A stretch of 64,000 bases of DNA, taken from a virus. The stretch is from positions 1-64,000 of IMG/VR virus record IMGVR_UViG_3300025141_000077. The stretch is one strand, 5' to 3'. A program made the translations under genes and the position numbers. Position 1 is the first letter of the stretch, and the number at the start of each line of letters is the position of its first letter. The notes below the pieces were generated by a model. It did not search any database and was not told the origin of the DNA. It worked only from the letters and a program-made list of their open reading frames with translations. Of the stretch, positions 52,271 through 58,646 are shown piece after piece.

Positions 52271-52310
52271 TCCTACTACTTCTTGCTTTTTATTCAACAG
52301 TTAGTTGGAT

Positions 52311-52961
52311 TTACGCCTTCTTATGAAGTGCCTCCAATCTGGACTCACGGTCTGCAATGAATTTCTTGCATAGTGCCTTTACAGTGATGCCTTTCTGTGC
52401 CTCTGGTATGAATTCTAAGAGTCCCTCATTACTTGTGGTTATGTGTTTCTCTAATTCTTCAGGGTTGCCTTTGTAGTGAACCAATTCATTAGTTATTTGT
52501 TCTACACTCTTTCGTGCCTTGCGTTTGGTTGGATTCTTTCGAATACCCAAAACAGCGTGCACTTCTGGTGCAAATATTGATTCAAACCATCTCTTGTTTA
52601 AAACGACTTGTTCTTTAGTCATCTTTATCTCTTGATGTCCTGCATCACCAGTTAGTTTAGTTCTTGCTACATTCGCAAATGCGGTTGCCATATCAGGTCG
52701 AAGTCCTTTAGCTCTGTTATCTTTCTTCCAGTGCCTCTTGTTCTCCAAGTCCTCGAACCCAATGGCTCTTAACACGCCTTCATAGTCGCCTGTCCCAAAC
52801 TTTGTTGTCTCGTCAGTAAAGGTCATATATGCACCTCGACTTCCGGATTCTTTCTCCAACACGTGATTCCACGTATTTTGCTTTTTCTCTGTTTCTATTT
52901 TCTTACCCATAGATTTATTGATGGTCTTGCGTTCATAATCAGTAAGGGAGACCAAACCCAA
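52311..52961 (-). CDS. Unknown protein, 216 residues
   Basis: Basic and helical: DYERKTINKSMGKKIETEKK, GVLRAIGFEDLENKRHWKKD, RTKLTGDAGHQEIKMTKEQV, RKNPTKRKARKSVEQITNEL. Many Lys and Glu, no Cys pairs, no motif recognised. The start may instead be the internal ATG at MGKKIE (17 codons in). Could bind DNA or RNA. Confidence 0.5.
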   Translation of the reverse strand: MGLVSLTDYERKTINKSMGKKIETEKKQNTWNHVLEKESGSRGAYMTFTDETTKFGTGDYEGVLRAIGFEDLENKRHWKKDNRAKGLRPDMATAFANVARTKLTGDAGHQEIKMTKEQVVLNKRWFESIFAPEVHAVLGIRKNPTKRKARKSVEQITNELVHYKGNPEELEKHITTSNEGLLEFIPEAQKGITVKALCKKFIADRESRLEALHKKA

Positions 52962-53104
52962 ACCGAGTCAGTTAATTTATTAATCATCATCACATTTATA
53001 TGATGAAAGAAAAAAACGATTTCTCTCTCACCCTTACTATTAGTGGAAAGGACTGATTTGAGACCCTCGTAATTGTCTTCGCATTCATTATTGTATTCAA
53101 TCAT
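52895..53104 (-). CDS. Doubtful small ORF
   Basis: 69 codons, MIEYNNECEDNYEGLKSVLS at the start but a less protein-like end, overlapping the next gene by 67 bases. The same stretch holds a TTTTTTTC run and a TATA-like CATATAAAT, so part may be control sequence. Confidence 0.3.
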   Translation of the reverse strand: MIEYNNECEDNYEGLKSVLSTNSKGEREIVFFFHHINVMMINKLTDSVWVWSPLLIMNARPSINLWVRK

Positions 53105-53137
53105 TATTGTCTTAGTAGAGAGCCCGCAGGGCGATTC

Positions 53138-53314
53138 TTAGTCTTTCCCAAACCTCTTTTTTGATTTGACGTAGAAGTCTCCAATTCTTGCCTCTCTGAG
53201 AAAGATATTCCAATATTCTTCTTTGGATAATTCTTCCTTTTCTTCGAAAGTCATTTCAGGTGGATTCTTCCTATATACATATGTTTTACCATCTTTTTCA
53301 TAGAATTTAGTCAT
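53138..53314 (-). CDS. Small charged protein, unknown
   Basis: 58 residues, MTKFYEKDGKTYVYRKNPPE, then FEEKEELSKEEYWNIFLREA, basic end. It starts just after the upstream stop. A GCCC-TGC-GGGC mini-hairpin follows its stop. Confidence 0.5.
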   Translation of the reverse strand: MTKFYEKDGKTYVYRKNPPEMTFEEKEELSKEEYWNIFLREARIGDFYVKSKKRFGKD

Positions 53315-53316
53315 TC

Positions 53317-53613
53317 TTAATCCCTCTCAGTGAGTCCAACAGTTCTTAAATCTGTCTTTTCATTCCAATGTTCATCTGATGACTTAATCTGTTCACGTAG
53401 AGTTTCCATATCTGGGCGATTTCTTCCCTCTCTCATACACAAACATTGAAAACAGTCTTCTGTCTTAGATTCGTTATATGGGGTATCACAGAATTCACAT
53501 ATAGGGTCTGTCTTATACGACTCTTTTTCCCTATCTATGAGTTTCTGTAGTTTCTTACTAATAGGTTTCTTGTTCTTATTAGTTGACTGGTGGAGGTCTC
53601 TATATTGACTCAT
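53317..53613 (-). CDS. Zinc-ribbon protein, unknown
   Basis: 98 residues from MSQYRDLHQSTNKNKKPISK; the ATG overlaps the upstream stop (ATGA), so the longer frame to 53652 is not needed. CEFCDTPY and CFQCLC in the middle form a zinc ribbon. Charged C-terminal half. Confidence 0.55.
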   Translation of the reverse strand: MSQYRDLHQSTNKNKKPISKKLQKLIDREKESYKTDPICEFCDTPYNESKTEDCFQCLCMREGRNRPDMETLREQIKSSDEHWNEKTDLRTVGLTERD

Positions 53614-53729
53614 TGCATCCACTCTGGTAGTTCTATCCAACAAGCGTGACACCTGTGCCCGAATCCTTTATTTGATTCAGCCATAGGTGCCTTACAGTCT
53701 TTACAGTTGTAGTTGCCAATACTAATCAT
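53610..53729 (-). CDS. Zinc-ribbon microprotein
   Basis: 39 residues, NCKDCKAPMAESNKGFGHRC then HACWIELPEWMQ: CxxC and CHAC with 14-residue spacing. Overlaps both neighbours by a few bases. Confidence 0.6.
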   Translation of the reverse strand: MISIGNYNCKDCKAPMAESNKGFGHRCHACWIELPEWMQ

Positions 53730-54117
53730 AGTATCCAGCCCCTGTCTGATATGTCTTTCTTCTTACAGACTCACAGTGCAAACAATCATCAAGTCCAGTG
53801 CATTGTGGTTTAGTATTCAGTGCAGAGCCAGTGCCATTACAAGGATAGCAAAGCCCATTATCTATGTGCCCAAAGTGAAGCAGAACGCCTTTTCCATTGC
53901 ATTTCCAGCATTTGGATTTAGCGTCCTTTCTTTGCATATTTCTACGTTGGGTTTGTAGTCCCTTGTATATCCATTCTACTCTGTCTTCGTGAGTCCAGTT
54001 TAGATTGTTCTTGAGTTCGTGTCTTGATAAGGCACGTGACTCGTTAGCCATTCTTGAGATGTCTTCTGGTTCATAACCAGTGTCTTCCCTACATTCTTTT
54101 CGAGTTTTGTTCTTCAT
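53722..54117 (-). CDS. DnaJ-type zinc-finger protein
   Basis: 131 residues. Two CxxCxGxG knuckles, CWKCNGKG and CYPCNGTG, as in the DnaJ zinc domain, followed by CTGLDDCLHC. No J domain (HPD) is present. The N-terminal half is basic and helical (ALSRHELKNNLNWTHEDRVE). Possibly a chaperone-like or nucleic-acid-binding protein. Confidence 0.6.
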   Translation of the reverse strand: MKNKTRKECREDTGYEPEDISRMANESRALSRHELKNNLNWTHEDRVEWIYKGLQTQRRNMQRKDAKSKCWKCNGKGVLLHFGHIDNGLCYPCNGTGSALNTKPQCTGLDDCLHCESVRRKTYQTGAGYYD

Positions 54118-54290
54118 TGTTTTACTCCGATGTTTTCCGCATATCTACATTCAGTGTGTATACGTATGTTCATCAGTTCACTATGAACAAGTAAAGAAAG
54201 GGTAGGGTCTAAAGTGACTTCTCTTATTGTCTTATGTATAAGTCCACCCCTTCAAACAAACACTAGAGAATTTTGAGTAGGCAGGGATGT
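54118..54290. other. Short noncoding stretch
   Basis: No gene is supported between 54118 and 54290. It holds ATGAACA/TGTTCAT-type inverted bits (GTTCATCAGTTCACTATGAAC, 54168-54188) and likely carries the leftward promoter for the DnaJ-like gene, but I cannot point to a clear TATA box. Confidence 0.4.
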
Positions 54291-54328
54291 TAAAAAAAAA
54301 TTGGGGACAAATTTTGAATCCTGTCCCC
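54291..54328 (-). terminator. Terminator of membrane-protein gene
   Basis: On the minus strand GGGGACA and TGTCCCC form a perfect 7-base-pair stem followed by a nine-base T run, immediately after the stop of the 54336 gene. The best terminator in the window. Confidence 0.75.
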
Positions 54329-54335
54329 GAAAGAT

Positions 54336-54779
54336 TTACTTGGTATTATCAAGGGCAGTTTTAACTTTCCCTTTTACCAAAGATTTAAGCTGGTCGTCTT
54401 TTTCGTCCCAAGCTGTTAAGACTACTTTTCTTAGAAGTTCATCTTTTACTTGAGCCTTGAGTGTTTCATCAAGTTTTTCATAGGCGGCTGCTTGTGCTTT
54501 TGTTAGATTTTCTTCCAATAGTGCTTCAATTTGAGCATCGTATCTTTTCAGATACTTGTTCAAGATTGGTAGTAGCGCAGCTTTTATGGTAGGATTTGTG
54601 TAACACACAAAAGCTACTAGAGCTCCGACACAAGCCAATAATGCAAGCACCATAGGTTCTTCCAACAAACCACTTTCTTCGACTACGTTTAACAAATCAG
54701 CTGTTGTATTACCGTCAGTTGCGGTATTATTGTCAGCTGTGTTGTTAGTAGCAGTCTGATTTGATGTTTCGTTTGCCAT
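54336..54779 (-). CDS. Membrane protein with sequon-rich N terminus
   Basis: 147 residues. The first 30 residues carry five N-x-S/T sequons (NET, NQT, NNT, NNT, NTT) and are almost all Asn, Thr, Ala. A membrane helix follows near 45-65 (MVLALLACVGALVAFVCYTN), then an amphipathic, basic/acidic helical C-terminal domain (AQAAAYEKLDETLKAQVKDE). This suggests an extracellular glycosylated N terminus and an inner helical domain. It is bracketed by its own hairpin and terminator. Not recognised. Confidence 0.65.
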   Translation of the reverse strand: MANETSNQTATNNTADNNTATDGNTTADLLNVVEESGLLEEPMVLALLACVGALVAFVCYTNPTIKAALLPILNKYLKRYDAQIEALLEENLTKAQAAAYEKLDETLKAQVKDELLRKVVLTAWDEKDDQLKSLVKGKVKTALDNTK

Positions 54780-54792
54780 TTTTCCTCGAGGT

Positions 54793-54833
54793 GGAACCCG
54801 TTGGTATCTAAATCAATACCCATTCGGGGTTCC
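54793..54833 (-). other. Intercistronic two-tier hairpin
   Basis: GGAACCC/GGGTTCC with an inner GGTAT/ATACC stem lies between the Cas4-like gene and the membrane-protein gene, ending 14 bases before the latter's ATG and beside its CGAGGAAA ribosome site. It could be an mRNA processing or expression-control element. Confidence 0.5.
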
Positions 54834-54842
54834 ATTATTATA

Positions 54843-55778
54843 TTACTTTTTCTTACTATATATACCTTTTGGCTCACAGGGCTTTTTGTAGAAGGCACAC
54901 CACTTACAAAGTGTTTGAGGTACTAATTCATACTGCTCAATGTCGTCCCCCCTTTTCTTTAATTCGTCGTGTATGCCTTTGATAAGGTCCCGCGCTTCTT
55001 CGATTACACCGTCGTTAATGGCGACAAAATAGCAGTCGTCATACCGCAACCAATCGATACCCGCGAATTTTGGGGTTACTCCGGTTTCTTCTTGGTACAA
55101 TAGAGCATATATTATTAATTGGCGGTAGTAGTCGTCAGGTAACCAGTTTCCATATCGCTTACTGGTTTTATAATCAACTATAGAGATATTACCCTCGAAG
55201 TCTTTTTGGATAACATCTATAATACCCATTATTTTGTATTCTTTATTATGAACTCGCATTTCAGAAAATGTGGGTTTAAGTTGTTTAAAGGCCATATCTT
55301 TAGAACGAGCTACACCCCAGTCCATTAGTTCGTGCAGCTTCTTTTCGACACGGTGGCAGAAGTTAACGAGTAGGTCTATCGTTTCCCCTTCCATACGGTC
55401 TCCGTCAATGTCGGGGTTCTTCCATAACCACGGCATTTTCTTTTTACGTTCTGTCCATTTCTTACGAAATTCGAGAATCGCCCACTCCTGCGGTTCGGCG
55501 TTTCGCCATCGACTAGGATATTTAAATTCTTTTTCAAACAGTTCTTCAAGTATTTCGTGAACTATGGTACCCCGGAAAAGGTGCAGGGTTAATTGGTCAG
55601 GTAACTTTTCGATATATTTGTAATAGAATTGACGAGGACAATGTAAAAAAGTATTTATTTTAGATGGTGATAGACGATTAATACTTGGTGTCCAGTCTAT
55701 ATCTTCAGTTTCAGGTTCTGTTTCAGTATTCACACTGACAGTGTACGTGACATTAGAGTCACTTTGAGTTTCTTTCAT
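54843..55778 (-). CDS. Cas4/RecB-like PD-(D/E)XK nuclease
   Basis: 311 residues. N-terminal SPSKINTFLHCPRQFYYKYI, HLFRGTIVHEILEELFE (His), YKIMGIIDVI (Asp), NISIVDYKTSKRYG (DxK) and the QLIIYALLY motif (QxxxY) give a complete nuclease core. Cysteines at the N terminus (FLHC) and C-terminal CKWCAFYKKPC match a Cas4-type Fe-S cluster. It probably resects viral DNA during recombination. It is the first leftward gene after the divergent promoter at 55.8 kb. Confidence 0.85.
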   Translation of the reverse strand: MKETQSDSNVTYTVSVNTETEPETEDIDWTPSINRLSPSKINTFLHCPRQFYYKYIEKLPDQLTLHLFRGTIVHEILEELFEKEFKYPSRWRNAEPQEWAILEFRKKWTERKKKMPWLWKNPDIDGDRMEGETIDLLVNFCHRVEKKLHELMDWGVARSKDMAFKQLKPTFSEMRVHNKEYKIMGIIDVIQKDFEGNISIVDYKTSKRYGNWLPDDYYRQLIIYALLYQEETGVTPKFAGIDWLRYDDCYFVAINDGVIEEARDLIKGIHDELKKRGDDIEQYELVPQTLCKWCAFYKKPCEPKGIYSKKK

Positions 55779-55803
55779 ATTTTTCTAACATATCTAGAAT
55801 CTA

Positions 55804-55815
55804 TATAAAGGTTTG
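55804..55815 (-). promoter_or_regulatory. Leftward archaeal promoter (early arm)
   Basis: The minus strand reads CCAAACCTTTATATAGAT, about 30 bases before the ATG at 55778, so the mRNA should be leaderless or nearly so. Confidence 0.7.
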
Positions 55816-55841
55816 GGATTACTACATACGTTAAGCAAAGA

Positions 55842-55890
55842 AAGCATATGTTAAGGTATTTTGGTACTATATAGTACTATACTATAGAGC
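55842..55890. promoter_or_regulatory. Operator-like cluster in divergent promoter region
   Basis: AAGCATATGTTAAG (55842-55855), the perfect palindrome GTACTATATAGTAC (55864-55877) and TACTATACTATAGAGC (55875-55890) lie between the outward promoters. The first and third recur at 50999 and, reversed, at 51085. Probable regulator-binding sites. Confidence 0.6.
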
Positions 55891-55902
55891 TATGAGGAAA
55901 AA

Positions 55903-55912
55903 CTTTATAAGT
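55903..55912 (+). promoter_or_regulatory. Rightward archaeal promoter (virion arm)
   Basis: AAAAACTTTATAAG, with the TATA core about 25 bases before the ATG at 55934; the transcript should start at or near the ATG. No ribosome site is visible, consistent with a leaderless mRNA. Confidence 0.7.
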
Positions 55913-55933
55913 AAATCCAACCAAGTTTAATTT

Positions 55934-56881
55934 ATGGTTCCTGATGATTATGGTGCAATCAGTGTTATTTCAGACGAAGAGAAAGAGATGTTAGGCATTG
56001 GTGGTTCCAAAAAACCTGATGAAGAGGAAGAAAAACTTTTCGAGACTATTGGCAAAGCTGCTGATAAGATAGGAGAAACAAAAGTAGGGCAAAAAATTGG
56101 AACCATTATAACCGTCGTTTTACTGGCGATATTGAGTGGGGGGGCCAATATGTCTATCATACACGATTATTTTAATGGTGATGAAGAAATTGGTCCCATC
56201 GGGGGTTGTTTACAAACAGATGCTACTAACTATAACCCTCAAGCTACGTTTGATGATGGAAGTTGTAACTTCTTAATTATTATATATGGATGTACTAACT
56301 CTGAAGCTGAAAATTATGATGACCAAGCTACGCACGATGATGGACGTTGTGTAGTTTTAAACGACGGTAATGGTAGTGCAAATGAAACGGCCATTTATGG
56401 TTGTATGGATATAGATGCTAATAATTATGATGATAAAGCCACCGAAGATGATGGTTCGTGCGATTATGAGGATGAATATGAAGAACCTGAATGTAATTCT
56501 ACATCAGTACTTTTTTATCCCGGATGGTACGACCAAGAGACAGAAAATATGTCTGTTTACTGGGTAAACGAAACAGCTGAAGGCATATCCGTACTGACAG
56601 ATATAGATGCTGAGTGTAGTGATTATAATGCGTCTGTATTAGTTTACGTAGACGTTTGGCACGAAGAGTCTGGTGATTATAATTGGACAGATATATATTT
56701 AACAATCAATGGTGATAATTGGGATAACCACTGGTTTAATTTTACTTTTGAAGAACTTAACGAAACAGAAGGTGAATGGTCTATGTGGGTAGCACTACTC
56801 GTATGGGACGAGGTAGATGAAGAATATACATTCCAACAACAGTTTGATATCCCAATGATAAGAGTGGAGGCAGAGGTATGA
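55934..56881 (+). CDS. Membrane-anchored protein with DDGSC repeats
   Basis: 315 residues. An acidic N-terminal part precedes a membrane helix near 55-72 (IGTIITVVLLAILSGGANMS). Then three repeats of about 38 residues, each GCxxxxAxNYxxxAxxDDGxC (GCLQTDATNYNPQATFDDGS, GCTNSEAENYDDQATHDDGR, GCMDIDANNYDDKATEDDGS), probably Ca-binding or disulphide-linked. The C-terminal 130 residues are a beta domain with many N-x-S/T sites. Topology predicts an external repeat region. These repeats are known from Marine Group II and Bacteroidetes surface proteins. First gene of the rightward arm. Confidence 0.75.
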   Translation: MVPDDYGAISVISDEEKEMLGIGGSKKPDEEEEKLFETIGKAADKIGETKVGQKIGTIITVVLLAILSGGANMSIIHDYFNGDEEIGPIGGCLQTDATNYNPQATFDDGSCNFLIIIYGCTNSEAENYDDQATHDDGRCVVLNDGNGSANETAIYGCMDIDANNYDDKATEDDGSCDYEDEYEEPECNSTSVLFYPGWYDQETENMSVYWVNETAEGISVLTDIDAECSDYNASVLVYVDVWHEESGDYNWTDIYLTINGDNWDNHWFNFTFEELNETEGEWSMWVALLVWDEVDEEYTFQQQFDIPMIRVEAEV

Positions 56882-57009
56882 ACGCAGTTGATGTGCTGCA
56901 TTTATCCAATAAGCTAGATATGATACTATCCGAAGTAGATGACGTTAAACAAATGCTAATTACACAACAAATGGAAAAATACAGAGAAGCAAAGGGTGAG
57001 GAGGAATGA
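56878..57009 (+). CDS. Coiled-coil microprotein
   Basis: 43 residues, MNAVDVLHLSNKLDMILSEV, DDVKQMLITQQMEKYREAKG, a regular heptad helix. ATGA overlaps on both sides tie it to the membrane protein genes around it; it may help them oligomerise. Confidence 0.6.
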   Translation: MNAVDVLHLSNKLDMILSEVDDVKQMLITQQMEKYREAKGEEE

Positions 57010-57527
57010 TTTCTGAATGGCTAATAAAAATATTAGAAATGGCGGCGACTGCTACTGCTTTAGTGGGTATGATTTTAATATTACTCATAACGTATGCTTT
57101 TGCCCGAAGAGTAGCCCCAAAACAAGAAAGGGGTTTGAACAAAAAAGAAAGGAGGACTGAAAATATGAGTAAAGAAGCAAAAGAAGGAGTAACATTTAAC
57201 GACATCTTTATGTTTATGATTGCTGTGCCATTAGTCTTACTCTGGGTTGGGTTTGCAGGATTCGTTATACATAGCGGACTTGGAAACGCAGCAGTTCTTG
57301 AGAACATTGAAGCATATACAACTTTGATAGCTATATTAGGTGGGCCAGCCCTTCTAATTATTAAGGATGCATTAGATGTTTGGAAACAAGAACAAGCAGA
57401 GAAGACAGCATTCTATAAGATAAAAGCACAATCTGTTATCGATTATAACGATACTGTATTGAAACAAGCTCAAGATATAGAATCTAAAGCACAAGAGCAA
57501 GAACATAAGCTGCAAAGTAAGAAGTGA
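57006..57527 (+). CDS. Multi-pass membrane protein, holin-like
   Basis: 173 residues. Hydrophobic segments near 10-32 (MAATATALVGMILILLITYA), 68-90 (IFMFMIAVPLVLLWVGFAGF) and 102-120 (YTTLIAILGGPALLIIKDAL), then a charged coiled-coil tail (LKQAQDIESKAQEQEHKL). Size and layout fit a holin or an infection-membrane protein. An internal ATG with a GGAGG site upstream (57165, MSKEAK) could give a shorter product. Confidence 0.6.
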   Translation: MISEWLIKILEMAATATALVGMILILLITYAFARRVAPKQERGLNKKERRTENMSKEAKEGVTFNDIFMFMIAVPLVLLWVGFAGFVIHSGLGNAAVLENIEAYTTLIAILGGPALLIIKDALDVWKQEQAEKTAFYKIKAQSVIDYNDTVLKQAQDIESKAQEQEHKLQSKK

Positions 57528-57533
57528 CCGAAA

Positions 57534-57548
57534 CATTTATATGTTAAG
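57534..57548 (+). promoter_or_regulatory. TATA box with embedded ATATGTTAAG
   Basis: AACATTTATATGTTAAG lies 30-45 bases before the ATG at 57577. Its 3' part, ATATGTTAAG, matches the motif in the two control regions near 51.0 and 55.85 kb. A TAACC/GGTTA hairpin follows at 57550-57565. Confidence 0.6.
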
Positions 57549-57576
57549 CTAACCTATTTTGGTTAAGGAGATAATT

Positions 57577-57723
57577 ATGACACAATTACACCATAGAGAA
57601 AAACCCGCATTACCTCTAGACAGACACGGTAATCCAATATTACCTGCAAAGAAAGAGGAAGTTGTTGTAAAAGCAAAAGCACCAGCTAAGAAAGCTGCAT
57701 CAAAAAAGAAGGCGAAAAAATGA
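57577..57723 (+). CDS. Lys/Ala-rich basic protein
   Basis: 48 residues: LPLDRHGNPILPAKKEEVVV followed by a KAKAPAKKAASKKKAKK tail resembling histone H1-like basic tails. Good GGAG ribosome site. Possibly DNA-binding and packaged; not recognised. Confidence 0.6.
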   Translation: MTQLHHREKPALPLDRHGNPILPAKKEEVVVKAKAPAKKAASKKKAKK

Positions 57724-57854
57724 ACGATTTCGAAATAGCTGATTTAGCAGACCAATTAGAAGGACTTCACGAGTTAGTCGAGGCTTTACTAGAAGGATGC
57801 CCTTGTTGTACTAAAGCTGTTAAAGCGTCTAAAAAAGATAAAAAGGAAGAATAA
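57720..57854 (+). CDS. Small helical protein with CPCC motif
   Basis: 44 residues, MNDFEIADLADQLEGLHELV, EALLEGCPCCTKAVKASKKD, ATGA-coupled. The adjacent cysteines could bind metal in an oligomer. Not recognised. Confidence 0.55.
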   Translation: MNDFEIADLADQLEGLHELVEALLEGCPCCTKAVKASKKDKKEE

Positions 57855-57856
57855 AT

Positions 57857-58036
57857 ATGGCAGAAACTAAAAGAGAATTTGAAGAAAGTGTTAGTAAAAG
57901 AGACGACCCTGATATGTTGTTTTTAGGTGGACGAGCACCAACTATTAATGTTGATGTTTTGGAAGATAAATCCAAATTTGTAAAAGCACCTGCAACATTA
58001 TCCTCTGGTGGTAACGGTAGTAGCACATCAAGTTAA
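57857..58036 (+). CDS. Small protein, unknown
   Basis: 59 residues, MAETKREFEESVSKRDDPDM then LFLGGRAPTINVDVLED and a Ser/Gly-rich end. It lies two bases after the preceding stop. Possibly a minor virion or packaging accessory. Confidence 0.5.
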   Translation: MAETKREFEESVSKRDDPDMLFLGGRAPTINVDVLEDKSKFVKAPATLSSGGNGSSTSS

Positions 58037-58037
58037 A

Positions 58038-58307
58038 ATGGCTCCAAGAAAGAAAAAGCAGGCTGCAGCCCGAAAAAAACCGGGTGGTTCTAACGTTGGT
58101 AAATACAAAGGGGTAAAAGCTTTTGCAGGACCTTCAGGAGGAGCGCCAGCAGGTAGTTTCCCCATTAATACACTAGCACGTGCTAAGTCAGCTATTAAGT
58201 TAGCTCATAACGCACCACGTCCAGCTGGAATTAAACGTGCGGTTTACAAAAAATACCCAAGTTTAAAACCTAAAGCGAAAAAGAAAACGAAAAAGAAAAA
58301 GAAGTGA
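58038..58307 (+). CDS. Highly basic protein
   Basis: 89 residues from MAPRKKKQAAARKKPGGSNV, using the ATG one base after the upstream stop rather than an earlier in-frame start. Middle GSFPINTLARAKSAIKLAHN, tail of KPKAKKKTKKKKK. About 35 percent Lys/Arg, strongly suggesting DNA binding, just before the terminase genes. Confidence 0.6.
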   Translation: MAPRKKKQAAARKKPGGSNVGKYKGVKAFAGPSGGAPAGSFPINTLARAKSAIKLAHNAPRPAGIKRAVYKKYPSLKPKAKKKTKKKKK

Positions 58308-58310
58308 TAA

Positions 58311-58646
58311 ATGGAAGAAGATGTAGATAATTATATAACTCGATTAAGAAAACGAGTTGGAGAAGGAGAATATGAACGTCATAAAGAACTTGTCCGTCTT
58401 TTGGCAAGAAATCTTGTTATTGAAGACTTGCTTTGGGAAGAAATTTCTGTATCTATTCGGGATGTTAACAAGAGAACAAAGCTCTTGCAACAGAGAAACC
58501 AAATTGTACGCGATATTCACACTGAGTTCCGCGCTCTTAATATTGAAATACCTACTTTAGTAGAAGAAAAGACCGAAAACTTTATGAACTTCTTAGGAGA
58601 GTTGGAAGATGATGATACCAGTAGCGAACAAAACGAAAGAATATAA
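58311..58646 (+). CDS. Terminase small subunit candidate
   Basis: 111 residues, helical (NYITRLRKRVGEGEYERHKE, LARNLVIEDLLWEEISVSIR) with an acidic tail. Position immediately before, and overlapping, the large terminase supports a small-subunit role, but no helix-turn-helix is obvious. Confidence 0.5.
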   Translation: MEEDVDNYITRLRKRVGEGEYERHKELVRLLARNLVIEDLLWEEISVSIRDVNKRTKLLQQRNQIVRDIHTEFRALNIEIPTLVEEKTENFMNFLGELEDDDTSSEQNERI

